A stretch of 64,000 bases of DNA from Eledone cirrhosa (Eukaryota > Mollusca > Cephalopoda > Octopoda > Eledonidae): NCBI GenBank assembly GCA_964016885.1, contig OZ024748.1, forward strand, positions 32,993,490-33,057,489, read 5' to 3'. Each line of letters begins with the position of its first letter. Position 1 is the first letter of the stretch. The position numbers and the translations under genes were made by a program. Of the stretch, positions 43,908-57,542 are shown piece by piece. The notes under the pieces were generated by a model. It searched no databases and was not told where the DNA came from. It saw only the letters and a list, made by a program, of their open reading frames with translations.

Positions 43908-43985
43908 ATATTTATTTCATTATATATATTTCAGGGATATCATATTAAAAATATGTTATGCCTTCTTCAGACAAAATACAATATA
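43908..43985 (-). ncRNA. Hammerhead ribozyme in left PLE 2 terminal repeat
   Basis: Minus-strand mirror of the motif at 47038-47114: core CTGAAGA 43970-43964 and GAAA 43932-43929. Confidence 0.75.
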
Positions 43986-44409
43986 AACAGTCTTATAAAT
44001 AGATAGATTCGACATACCTTTCAACTTCGACTTCTATTTGAAAAGTTGATTTGGTAGTGAAAACATATTAGGGACAGTTATAAAAAGAAAGAAAGAAAAA
44101 CGAAGAAAAAGAAGAAATGCATGCAACTAAATAGAGAGAGATAGATATAGAGAGATAGATAGAGAGAAGAAATTCATGTAAAGAAACAGAGAGAGATATA
44201 TAGAGAGAGGAAAAAAACACAGAGGGAGATAGATAGAGAGAGAGAGAGAGAAGAGAGGAGAGAGAGAGAAAATATAGAGAGATAGATATAGATAGAGATA
44301 GAGAGAAAGAAACTAGGTAATTGGGCACCAGTTGAATGACGTATCAATGATATATTTATTTCAGGTAACTGACCTTGTAGGCCTAATTATAATCAATTCG
44401 CTGCATAGG

Positions 44410-45605
44410 AAAATACCCGGTGCTACCGGAGGTTTATATAGAGATGACATGCTTTTACTTATTGAAAATAATAACTCTGAACTAAATAGAAAAATAAAAC
44501 AAATTACACAATTTTTTAATTACTTTAATCTAAAAATAGAAATTGAGAATAACCATAGAATAGTCAATTTCCTAGACGTAACATTAAATCTCAACACATG
44601 TCTTCACTATCCATTTCACAAGTTGAATGAAAACTTAAACTATGTCAGTTTTAACTCTAACCACCCCAGATCTGTTAAAAATACTATAGTGAACTCTGTT
44701 CAAAAACGTATCTCTAGAATCTCTTCCAATAAAAAGATTTTCGACGAAAAAGCCCAGTATTACAATGAAGCGTTAGCTAGAGCAGGATATAGTGATAAAA
44801 TTATGTACATAGATAATAATAGACAAACTAACCAAAATAACAACAATTTTAATTACGGCAACAACTTTAACAACTATAATAGAAAGCATTACAATAATTC
44901 CAAAAGCCAAAAAAGAAATAGAACTAGGAATATAATATGGTTTGCCCCCCCTTTCTCACTAAACATTAAAACCCACATCGCTAAACTATTTTTTAATGCT
45001 CTTGATAATCGCTTCCCTAGAACACATAGGTATCACTCAATTTTCAATAGACATACTATAAAATTAACTTACTCATCCACCAAAAATTTAGCACAAAATA
45101 TTAATAGAATAAATAATAAGAATCTAAAACCTAGCCAAAATACCGATAATAGCATAAATAATATCCAAGTAAACAAATGTAACTGTAGAGATAGATCTAA
45201 ATGTCCGTTAAATAACAATTGCTTAGTTAAAAATATAATATACAACTGTAATGTTAAAACGGACTTAAATTCTTTTAACTATGTTGGTTCCACCTCGACA
45301 GAATTTAAACTTCGCTATAATAACCACAAGAATTCTTTCACAGATCCAAGCAAAAATCCTCAACATCACTATCAGGCCTACTCTGGCAACTTAGGCATGA
45401 TAACGTTGGATATTCAACGGCTTGGAATATAGTCTCAAGAGGGATTCCTTTTAATTCATCCTCTGAGACATATGACCTCTGCGCGGAGGAGATATTCTTT
45501 ATACTAAAATCTAAAAATTCCCTTAATTTACGGACAAATTTATTCAGTTGCTGCAGACATAGATTGAACTCAACTTTTAAATATAAATATAAATTTAAAA
45601 TGTAG
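44410..45605 (+). pseudogene. PLE 2 reverse transcriptase (C-terminal part) and GIY-YIG endonuclease
   Basis: Begins within the RT at GGLYRDDMLLLIE (YRDD in place of YxDD, common in this PLE group). It continues with VNFLDVTLNLNTC, SNHPRSVKNTIV, and an Asn-rich linker. IIWFAPPFSLNIKTHIAKLF, a Cys cluster CNCRDRSKCPLNNNC and the GIY-YIG start NYVGSTSTEFKLRYNNHKNS follow. The open frame ends at 45432; a one-base shift near 45370 leads to the rest of the domain (WNIVSRGIPF, DLCAEEIFFILK) up to a stop at about 45605. The N-terminal RT motifs are absent, so the copy is 5'-truncated. Confidence 0.82.
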
Positions 45606-45609
45606 TATA

Positions 45610-46592
45610 TTTAATTTGATTTATAATTATTTATGAAACTCGCCGATAAATCTTTCGATTCCTTTTTATTTTAAACATTCTTCATGAATAATTAAACTAC
45701 CCTAAAAGCTGATGCTCCAAATATATCGAATAAATTTTACACTAGATAAACTTCTATATTAAATATAAGACCATCTGTAGATCAAATGGGTATCCTAAAC
45801 TTTTGGAATGTTTTCTGCTAGACAGGATTTGGTAAATAATTTTTGGTTTTGTTTGCTTTTGATTCTGATGCTTATAACGAACTTGGCATTATATTGTCAA
45901 TTAACTTTGAAGGGTTGATCTCTGTGGTTGATTTGCGGGGCATACTATGTTTTATTTTTATTTTAATATTTTTAATATTTTTAATATTTTTATTTTTAAT
46001 ATTTTTTTGATTTTTTGTTTTTTATTTACTTTTTTTTATTTTTTTATTTACTTTTTGTTTCTGATATTTTTATTGATATATTGATATCTGTTCTCTATTT
46101 ATGCTTGAACGATAATCATGTAGAGTAAAGACATGAATAGTATTGTTAAAATTAATGTAGACTCTATATATATTTGTGTGTATGTACACATATATGTATA
46201 CTTAAATTTTTATAGCACAATGAGAATGTTTTCGTGTGAAATATGAATTTGCAGAGCTGATCACGTAAATTCACATGGATGTATATAGTATAAAATCTGG
46301 GATAACCTTCTATTTTATCTCAACTCTAATATAAACCTAGGAATTTTAAACTAGACATATGATCATTATTTTTCACACATTATTGATACGTGTCTCATTC
46401 ATGAATACTGATATTTACATTATAATGCCTGTTTTATACGAATTGATATTTTTTACATTGATGAAACATAGTGTTTTAAATCTGCCTCGTTTTTGTCTGG
46501 ATATTTTTCTTTTCTCTCTATGTAACGGCTGTTTTCTCTCTTAACCACATATATCTCTCTCTACATTAATACTAGAGCTAAATAAATAAATA
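45610..46592. other. AT-rich 3' part of PLE 2
   Basis: Poly-T-rich sequence at 45950-46080 and AAATAAATAAAT at 46580-46600. No second gene recognised. Confidence 0.6.
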
Positions 46593-46677
46593 AATAAATA
46601 AATATATCATTGATACGTCATTCAACTGGTGCCCAATTACCTAGTTTCTTTCTCTCTATCTCTATCTATATCTATCT

Positions 46678-46684
46678 CTCTATA

Positions 46685-46767
<83 letters not shown>

Positions 46768-46800
46768 CTTCTCTCTCTCTCTCTCTATCTATCTCCCTCT
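46678..46800. repeat. (CT)n microsatellite in right terminal repeat of PLE 2
   Basis: Long CT run, expanded relative to the (AG) tract in the left arm at 44225-44285. Confidence 0.92.
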
Positions 46801-47037
46801 GTGTTTTTTTTCCTCTCTCTATATATCTCTCTCTGTTTCTTTACATGAATTTCTTCTCTCTATCTATCTCTCTATATCTATCTCTCTCTATTTAGTTGCA
46901 TGCATTTCTTCTTTTTCTTCGTTTTTCTTTCTTTCTTTTTATAACTGTCCCTAATATGTTTTCACTACCAAATCAACTTTTCAAATAGAAGTCGAAGTTG
47001 AAAGGTATGTCGAATCTATCTATTTATAAGACTGTTT

Positions 47038-47114
47038 ATATTGTATTTTGTCTGAAGAAGGCATAACATATTTTTAATATGATATCCCTGAAATATATAT
47101 AATGAAATAAATAT
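47038..47114 (+). ncRNA. Hammerhead ribozyme in right PLE 2 terminal repeat
   Basis: Core CTGAAGA 47052-47058 (CUGANGA allows A). Stem II is 14 positions long with 12 pairs (47059-47072 with 47076-47089). GAAA is at 47090-47093, the minimal stem III ATA-TA-TAT is followed by A47101 before cleavage, and stem I pairs 47044-47051 with 47102-47109, extending with bulges. Same minimal stem III design as at 3027. Confidence 0.77.
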
Positions 47115-47235
47115 GGTTTTATAAGTATAGTTTCCATTTATTTAATATCGTAAATATACTCCAAATACTTGTTGAGTGCTTTTATATCAGTTATAAATAT
47201 TTACTCGTTGTTAACCCAACAATTTAAATAAAACT

Positions 47236-47476
<241 letters not shown>

Positions 47477-47477
<1 letters not shown>

Positions 47478-47527
47478 GATTCTACAGGACTAGAACTCTT
47501 TCATTCTTTAGAAATCATCAGGAATCT
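47477..47527 (-). ncRNA. Candidate hammerhead ribozyme, family 3
   Basis: Minus strand: stem I AGATTC (47527-47522), core CTGATGA (47521-47515), short stem II TTC-TAAA-GAA with a U-U at its base, GAAA, stem III region closing on CTGT, A before cleavage, then GAATCT (47482-47477) pairing with stem I for 6 bp. Stem III has one mismatch (AGAG for ACAG). Compact but complete. Confidence 0.6.
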
Positions 47528-48028
47528 GGGTATCAAAAAATAAGTATGGTATTTATAGGTCTCTTCAGGTGGTAGGAGAGGGTAGGGAGTTGGATGGGTG
47601 TAGGTCGTTGGTTGATAGAAAAGGGAATTCATTAAAAGCTAATTCTTCAAAGCTATAGTTTATTTTTATTTTTAGAGTAACAAAGGCAGAAAAAATTCTG
47701 TAAACAAGTTCAGGATGGGGTGCCACTCCTTATTTTTAAGTTTCTCTTAAGCTAACAGGTGTCTATAAGATTATTGGGGGTCAGTCATGGTTGATGGATT
47801 TAAAGAAAAGGGAGATTCTTTAAAAGCTAAATTCTTTAAGGTTCTACTAAGTGACAAAGGCCTAGAGAATTCTATAGACCAATTCAAAATATTGAGTGCA
47901 TATCATACGATTATCTTCAAATTTCTCTTAAACTATTCAACTATATGCCAAAAATCAACAGACACAATTACAAACACACTCACTCACACACTCATGCGCA
48001 CCCACACACACACATATATACATATATA
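47528..48028. other. Duplicated unknown sequence
   Basis: 47610-47760 and 47785-47945 are diverged copies of one sequence (GGTTGATAGAAAAGGGAATT versus GGTTGATGGATTTAAAGAAA; both end near TTTCTCTTAA). A frame of 88 codons at 47787-48053 was not recognised and is probably not a gene. CA-repeats follow at 47990. Confidence 0.4.
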
Positions 48029-48719
48029 TTGGAGTGAAATTTTAGTAATTTAATTTTATAATTTTCTTATTTTACGTCTCTCATATTATTGTTCTGCATC
48101 CCCATGCATTGAACCACAAAGTTACTAAGACAAAACCTATATATTTGCTAGCATAGGTATGCATCTGTGTATATATATGTTACTAGATATACTAATTCTT
48201 TATAATTATCTCCAAATTATTTTGTCGAGCAAAAATTGGCCAAAACTGCTACTATTGTAACGGTCCGGCTGCTGTCTTCTTAACAAACAACTCTTCACTG
48301 ATTGACCTCGATGTCACGTGATTGATTCTTTTGAATTTGCCACCGACGCAGTAGGCAGTGATTTTTTCAATGGCTTGGAACTTAGTCCACGCTTTGCTTT
48401 TTTCCATCCACTGAATTATTTTTGTATAAGTTCCCTGTGTCCACGTATTGCCTGGAAACTTAGCTGAGAATAGACTTCCCTGATGACGAAAGGCTTCTCC
48501 GTACGTTTCTTCGGAAACTATGTTTATTCCCTTTCAGAAACTAATTAGTTGGAGTGAAATTTTAGTAAGTTAATTTTATAATTTTCTTATTTTACGTCTC
48601 TCATATTATTGTTCTGCAACCCCATGCATTGAACCACAAAGTTACTAAGACAAAACGTATATATTTGCTAGCATAGGTATGCATCTGTGTATATATATGT
48701 TACTAGATATACTAAATCT

Positions 48720-48726
<7 letters not shown>
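48029..48726. repeat. 178-bp direct repeats enclosing 342 bp
   Basis: 48029-48206 and 48549-48726 are almost identical (GGAGTGAAATTTTAGTAA to ACTAAATCTTTATAAT type ends). The enclosed sequence is less AT-rich, begins TATCTCCAAATTATTTTGTC and includes TATTGTAACGGTCCGGCTGC. It could be a small LTR-like (TRIM or PLE) element or a 520-bp tandem duplication cut by the (TA)n that follows. Confidence 0.6.
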
Positions 48727-48813
<87 letters not shown>

Positions 48814-48865
48814 CATATATACATATACACACACATATATATACACATACACATACATACATTCA
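48727..48865. repeat. (TA)n / TATACACA microsatellite
   Basis: Starts at the end of the second direct repeat. 48866-49094 after it holds nothing recognised. Confidence 0.92.
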
Positions 48866-49089
48866 TTTTACATTCATTTAATTTATTAATTTATTATTTG
48901 TGTGACCCGAATTTTCCTGGTCGTTTTTTCGGCTGTGCGAATGATTTTAAGCATTGTCTCTATGTGTTGGTATTTAAACGATAGTTATAGCTCTGGTTTA
49001 CCCAAACTTTTGAGCCCTCTACCACACATTTCGAAGATTGTGTCTCGTGATTTCGTGGGCCGAGATTCCGATTCTCGATTATTTATTTG

Positions 49090-49094
<5 letters not shown>

Positions 49095-49142
<48 letters not shown>
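49095..49142. repeat. (TA)n microsatellite
   Basis: Nearly pure TA. 49143-49280 after it holds nothing recognised. Confidence 0.92.
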
Positions 49143-49146
<4 letters not shown>

Positions 49147-49282
49147 ATCAGAAGAAAGAAGAATACTGCGTGGTTTGCACATGGGTTACATATGATAAAA
49201 ATAGTCCTTCGTCAGTGATTTTCCAACCATCATTGGTATATCATCGCATTAAAAATCAGATACCTCAGGTTGGTGCGAGCAA

Positions 49283-49545
49283 TATATATATACATATACA
49301 TGTATATATACACACATATATACACACATATATACGTACACACATACACACACACATATACATATATATATATATACACACACACACACATACATACATA
49401 CACCTACATATACACATATACACACATACACACATATATACACATATACATGTACACATACATATATACACATACATTTATACACACATACAAATATATA
49501 TATGTACACACATATATATACACACATATATATATATACACACAT

Positions 49546-49606
<61 letters not shown>

Positions 49607-49641
49607 TACACACATATATATACATACACATACACATACAG

Positions 49642-49720
<79 letters not shown>
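49283..49720. repeat. TATACACACATA microsatellite
   Basis: About 440 bases of CA/TA-based simple repeats; all frames stay open for long distances without meaning. Confidence 0.94.
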
Positions 49721-49799
49721 AAAAAAACAAAAGGAATGAATTCACTTGTAGTGTTAACAAATTTTTGATTTAATTTTATCTTATAATATTATGAGTTGG

Positions 49800-49965
49800 T
49801 AGATCTAGTAAGTTCTTTGTTAACTTCGGTGGGAAGAATTTTAAAGATTCCTGGTTAACCTGGGATGGAGAACTTTCTCGCATTCATCTGTGGCGATTGT
49901 CAAACTGAGATTTCATGCTAGCGTGGAAGATGGACATTAAACGATGATGATAATGTTGATGATAT
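49800..49965 (+). mobile_element. LINE/SINE 3' tail
   Basis: Ends GCTAGCGTGGAAGATGGACA then TTAAACGATGATGA, the same tail as at 56980 and, in altered form, 60897. Only the 3' end of a retroposon is visible. Confidence 0.6.
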
Positions 49966-49984
49966 ATATATATAGGGAAATTAG

Positions 49985-50690
49985 ACAGTAGAAGTTGCAT
50001 TGATAGACACATTTTTCAAATGCAGGCAGGTGCTATAGAAGTGGTGGATAGCTTCCGGTACCTAGGAGATCAGATTAGCATGGGAGGGGAGTGTTGTGAG
50101 GCCATAGTATCTAGAATAAAGACGGGTTGGAAGAAGATTAGCGAGCCGCTTCTTCTTCTGACGAAGAAGGGTTTCTCCCTGCGTACGAAAGGCCGGTTAT
50201 ATGATGCCTGTGTGAGGAACGCGATGCTGCATGGTAGTGAGCCATGGGCAGCAACTGCAGAGGATATGTGACGGCTGGAGAGAAATGAGGCAAGGATGCT
50301 CCATTGGATGTCCAATGTCAATGTGCGTGAATGACCCAGCATGGATGTGTTGAGAGAGAAACTGTGTCTGAGAAGAATAGAATTTAATGTACGAGAGAGG
50401 AGACTGCAGTGGTGTGGACATGTGATGCGCATGGAGGATAACCGATGGGTAAAGAAGTGCCAGGAAATGCCAGTTGAAGGAAGACGTTGTAGAGGTAGAC
50501 TACGAAAAACATGGGTGGAGGTGGTGAGAACAGACCTCAGATCGCTGAAGCTCACGGTGGAGATGACGAAGGACCGTGACAAGTGGAGAGATGCTGCGCT
50601 GAATAAGACCCGTCCCACCCTTGCAAGCAGGGAAAAGCAGACGTAAAATGATGATGATGAAAATGATGATGATGAAAATGATGATGATAT
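49985..50690 (+). pseudogene. RTE-type LINE 3' end (C-terminal ORF region)
   Basis: Reads VDSFRYLGDQIS, WKKISEPLLLLTKKGFSLRT, GRLYDACVRNAMLHGSEPWA, LERNEARMLHWM, RRLQWCGHVMRMEDNRWVKK and GRLRKTWVEVVRTDL. These are the C-terminal motifs after the RT in RTE-like elements. Two in-frame TGA codons (about 50269 and 50332) break it. The 3' tail (CCCACCCTTGCAAGCAGGGA ... (ATG)n) is the same as the tail of SINE family 2. Confidence 0.82.
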
Positions 50691-50706
50691 ACATATTTAT
50701 AATGTA

Positions 50707-51825
50707 CTAGCATTAAAGCCCGGCGTTGCTCGGGGTCATTAAGTTACCAAAGTTAGGTTGCAGCACTTTTTTGTCTGCCAGGCACTGGGTGAATGAATTG
50801 CAGACCTGGAAGCATGAGCTGCGCCAGCAGTGACAATTGTAGTTTCGCCTATGGATATTATCTCTGTGCAAAAAAGTGTTGAAATTTATTGTTTCACAGT
50901 ACTTGCGTAACACGCGAGTAGACGATGCCAGCCGAACAACAGAGCTGCGATGGAGTTGTTCTGCATGGTTGTCTGTGTGTTTTCTAAATTTAAGACAGTA
51001 GGGAGGGTTGTGATATGAGGGAGAGTTAGCTGTTGTTTCTAGCAGGTTTAGTGACCTCATAGAGGATATGTGTTTTCTAAATTTAAGACAGTAGGGAGTG
51101 GTGTGATATGAGGGAGAGTTAGCTGCTGTTTCTAGCAGGTTTAGTGACCTCATAGAGGATATGTGTTTTCTAAATTTAAGACAGTAGGGAGTGGTGTGAT
51201 ATGAGGGAGAGTTAGCTGCTGTTTCTAGCAGGCTTAGTGACCTCATAGAAGATATGTTTTCTAAATTTAAGACAGTAGAGAGGGAGTAGAGAGGGGTGTG
51301 ATATGGGGGAGAGTTAGCTGCTGTTTCTAGCAGGTTTAGTGACCTCATAGAGGATATGTTTTCTAAATTTAAGACAGTAGGGAGGGGTGTGATATGAGGG
51401 AGAGTTAGCTGCTGTTTCTAGCAGGTTTAGTGACCTCATAGAAGATATGTTTTCTAAATTTAAGACAGTAGGGAGGGGTATGATATGGGGGAGAGTTAGC
51501 TGCTGTTTCTAGCAGGTTTAGTAACCTCATAGAGGATATGTGTTTTCTAAATTTAAGACAGTAGGGAGTGGTGTGATATGAGGGAGAGTTAGCTGCTGTT
51601 TCTAGCAGGTTTAGTAACCTCATAGAGGATATGTGTTTTCTAAATTTAAGACAGTAGGGAGTGGTGTGATATGAGGGAGAGTTAGCTGCTGTTTCTAGCA
51701 GGTTTAGTAACCTCATAGAGGATATGTGTTTTCTAAATTTAAGACAGTAGGGAGTGGTGTGATATGAGGGAGAGTTAGCTGCTGTTTCTAGCAGGTTTAG
51801 TGACCTCATAGAGGATATTATTGTT
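50707..51825 (-). mobile_element. Helitron, 3' portion with internal minisatellite
   Basis: Minus strand ends CCCCGAGCAACGCCGGGC-TTTAATG-CTAG, i.e. a short GC hairpin followed by CTAG, with T after it: the standard Helitron 3' end. The body is mostly the 93-bp minisatellite. A matching 5' end on this strand is not evident. Confidence 0.72.
50979..51822. repeat. 93-bp minisatellite, about nine copies
   Basis: Units contain TTTTCTAAATTTAAGACAGT, GGTGTGATATGAGGGAGAGT and AGCTGCTGTTTCTAGCAGGT. The period of 93 keeps a minus-strand frame open over 31-residue repeats (MRSLNLLETAANSPSYHT...), which I read as a by-product. Confidence 0.92.
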
Positions 51826-51882
51826 TATCATCTATATATATAAAACTGACTGCACGCGTAACGAAATTTACAGATTCATATA

Positions 51883-52768
51883 TCTATATATATAAAACTG
51901 TGGTTGTCTGTCTGTCTATCGATTTTTGGCACACATCTCCTCTTACAATCTCTCACAGAATTGCACCGAAATTGCTATACTTGTACATTGAGCCCTAGCG
52001 AAGACATCGGAAAAAAAAAATTTCAAATTGACCCACCCTATGTGACGAAATCGAATATAATGTATCGATTTTTGAGCGTAAGTGATCAGTTATTTCCCTT
52101 TGTTCTGTTTACATTGAGCGTCTTACGTAAAAAATTACGCTGGCTTTAACAGTTGTCGAGCCAGCAAAATATTGACCTGCAAAAATAATCAGTTCGAACA
52201 CTAAGCTTCCGTTTTGCTTCATTTCCATTTAAAAGCATTTTAAAACAATATTTTTACTTGAAAACAAGTCTATTTAAAGACTACGTAAAACAAGCAAATA
52301 TTTCGTCGTTAGGCGTGCAGACAGACAGTCGTGCAGACAGACAGTCGTGCAGACAGACAGTCGTGCAGAGAGGTGATATAGGCGTGCAGACAGACAGTCG
52401 TGCAGAGAGGTGATATAGGCGTGCAGACAGACAGTCGTGCAGAGAGGTGATATAGGCGTGCAGACAGACATAACTGATAATTTGGTTACGCTAATGTTTT
52501 TCTCTGCGTTGCAGTGTTTACATTTTCAATCTTTGTTAATAAATAACCAGTGCAGTTTCTATCCCCAGCATCCTCTTTTGTTATAACATTCGGGTTATCG
52601 TTATGTTTTCTTAACTTCATAAGGCATATTGTTGGTGGATTAATCAAAAACACCACATGCAAGTCTGCACAGTAGACACTACAGTTTTTAAGCCAAGAAA
52701 GAAACTTAACATTGTAACTTTAACACAGCTACTGAGCGACCCCGAGCAACGCCGGGCTTTACTGCTAG
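51883..52768 (+). mobile_element. Non-autonomous Helitron, both ends present
   Basis: Starts TCTATATATATAAAACTG after an A (51882) and ends with the hairpin CCCCGAGCAACGCCGGGC and CTAG (52765-52768) before a T. Insertion between A and T and the absence of inverted ends fit Helitrons. No Rep/helicase coding. Contains a 37-bp-type minisatellite. A second copy of the 5' end lies just upstream at 51827. Confidence 0.8.
52312..52470. repeat. Minisatellite inside Helitron
   Basis: Units of GTGCAGACAGACAGTC, alone or joined to GTGCAGAGAGGTGATATAGG. Confidence 0.88.
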
Positions 52769-52784
52769 TTTTAAATAAACTTAT

Positions 52785-53163
52785 ATAATTTTTGCTTTTT
52801 TTTACGAAATATTTGCTTGTTTTACGTAGTCTTTAAATAGACTTGTTTTCAAGTAAAATTATTGTGTTAATGTCATTTTAAACGCTGAGAAAGCCAGCGT
52901 AATTTTTTTAATTTTTGCACGCAGACGCTCAATGTAAACAGAACAAAGGGAAATAACTGATCACTTACGCTCAAAAATCGATACATTATATTCGATTTCG
53001 TCAGATAGGGCGGGTCAATTTGAAATATTTTTTTTCCGATGTCTTCGCTAGGGCTCAATGTACAAGTATAGCAATTTCGGTGCAATTCCGTGAGAGATTC
53101 TAAGAGGAGATGTGTGCCAAAAATCGATAGACAGACAGACAACCACAGTTTTATATATATAGA
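52785..53163 (-). mobile_element. Helitron 5' portion, inverted
   Basis: The minus strand begins TCTATATATATAAAACTGTG at 53163 and matches 51883-52300 of the neighbouring Helitron closely (GTAAGTGATCAGTTATTTCC, GACTTGTTTTCAAGTAAAA). It stops near 52785, so its 3' end is missing. Confidence 0.75.
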
Positions 53164-53599
53164 TTTATATATACACATATAGCTTGCTATCGCGCTATAT
53201 GAACCAAGAAGAGACAACACCAAAATGTGTGTTTTGTAGACAAGATATTTATTCAAAACTAATCTATTTTAGCAGTTAACTTTCAGGAGTTTCCCTTTTC
53301 TCTCTTTGCATTATGGGAGTAACTGGTGCAGTAACACATTTGCTGAATATCTTCAATATCTCCACTTGCTTCAGTGGAGCTCACATGTATGTGTGACCAT
53401 TGGTTTCCAGGTCCAGTTATGGCCACCACTGTTTAATGGGGAGGTACTTCAAAAACTGACCCTTCACTGGTCATGCTGACAAATATATTAAAAGGAAGTT
53501 CTTTCCTCCAACAATTTTCACCCCAAACAGAGAAGAGTTTCATATTATCAAAAAGGGAGGTAAATCTTTAGTGGTGGAATTGTCAGGCTTAATTATATA

Positions 53600-54245
53600 T
53601 GTAATTAGACACACATAGAAGTGGTTGATAGCTTTTACAATCCAGGTGACTTAATTAGCAGTGGAGAAGGCTGCCCTGAAAGATGAATAGCTAGAATAAG
53701 GATAGGATGGAAAAAGTTTAGAGAGCTACTGCAACAGTTGACCACAAAAGGTTTCTCTCTCTGTACAAAAGGATGACTGTATGACACATGTGGGCGATGC
53801 ATGTTAACTAAACAAGGTCTGTGACTGCAGAGGATATCTAGACTGGAGAGAAATGAAACAACCATGCTTTGTAGGATATGTTATGAAAGTGTGAGAGAAA
53901 GGCAGAGTTTGGACAAGTTCAAGAAGAAGCTGGGTTTAAGAGTGATCTGAAGTGGTGTGTAAGAAAAAAGACTGCGTTTGTACGACATGTGATGCACATG
54001 GATAATGACCACTGGATGATGAAGTGCCAGGAAATCCCAGTAGAAGGAAGCCATAGTAGAGGCAGCCCAAGAAAGACCTGGACAGAGGGTGTGTGAACTG
54101 ACTTCAAATCACTGACTCTCACAGAGGAGATGACAAAGGAGCACGACAAGTGGAAAGATGCCATGTTGAGAAGGACCTGTCCAACCAAGCAAGCATGGAA
54201 AAACGGACATAAAAACAGTGATGATGTTGGTGAAGATGACGTACA
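53600..54245 (+). pseudogene. RTE-type LINE 3' end, highly degraded
   Basis: Diverged copy of the region at 49985-50690. It shows GAAGTGGTTGATAGCTTT, AAAGGTTTCTCTCT, CATGTGATGCACATGGATAA and CAAGAAAGACCTGG in the same order, and ends in a GTGATGATG tail. No continuous frame. 53164-53599 before it holds no recognised gene. Confidence 0.7.
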
Positions 54246-54359
54246 TGTACACACATACATAATCAAACACAGATTTGCATATACTTATATACAAACATAT
54301 ACATGGACACACATTTCTACACACATACATTCACATATATATAGTGTATGTCAATTCTG

Positions 54360-56960
<2,601 letters not shown>

Positions 56961-56964
56961 CAAT

Positions 56965-57025
56965 GATGATGATGATGCTAGCGTGGAAGATGGACGTTAA
57001 ACGATGATGATGATGATGATGATGA
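56965..57025 (+). mobile_element. LINE/SINE 3' tail with (ATG)n
   Basis: GCTAGCGTGGAAGATGGACG then TTAAACGATGATGATG. Same tail as at 49920-49960. Confidence 0.65.
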
Positions 57026-57395
57026 TATATACATATACATATATATACATATTTATACATATATATACATATATATATACATATTTATATATATATATAT
57101 ATATACATATATATATACATATTTATATATACATATATATACATATTTATATATATATATACATATATATATACATATATATATATATACATATGTATAT
57201 ATATTTATATATATATTTACATATATATATACATATGTATATATGTTTATATATACGTATATATACATATACATATATATATACATATATATATATTTAT
57301 ATATACATATATATATACATATGTATATATATTTATATATATATACATATATATATATATAAATATGTATATATATTTATATACATATATATACA
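57026..57395. repeat. TATACATATATTTATA microsatellite
   Basis: Simple sequence directly before the RTE LINE. Confidence 0.93.
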
Positions 57396-57542
57396 AAGAT
57401 AAATTCACCTCCTGCTGCAGGACGAGAATACAAAGACTCCTCTCTATTTCAGACACGAATGACAAACATAATTCCGTCTCCCACACCCCTCCCTGTCCCT
57501 CTAACCCATCCATCCCACCCTCCCAACTTCACAGTTGGTACT

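Noticed and set aside
44068..44328. Ser/Leu-rich frames in the PLE 2 arms (also 46610-46954)
   Set aside because: They are translations of the CT/AG microsatellite in the terminal repeats.
48475..48530. Hammerhead-like CTGATGACGAAAGG ... TTCGGAAAC
   Set aside because: Stem II pairs for only 4 bp and the bases next to the core cannot form stem I; the nearest complementary strand leaves 7 unpaired bases on one side.
50713..51809. Repetitive minus-strand protein with 31-residue units
   Set aside because: It is a 93-bp minisatellite inside a Helitron; units vary at the DNA level without sparing third positions, and some units change length out of frame.
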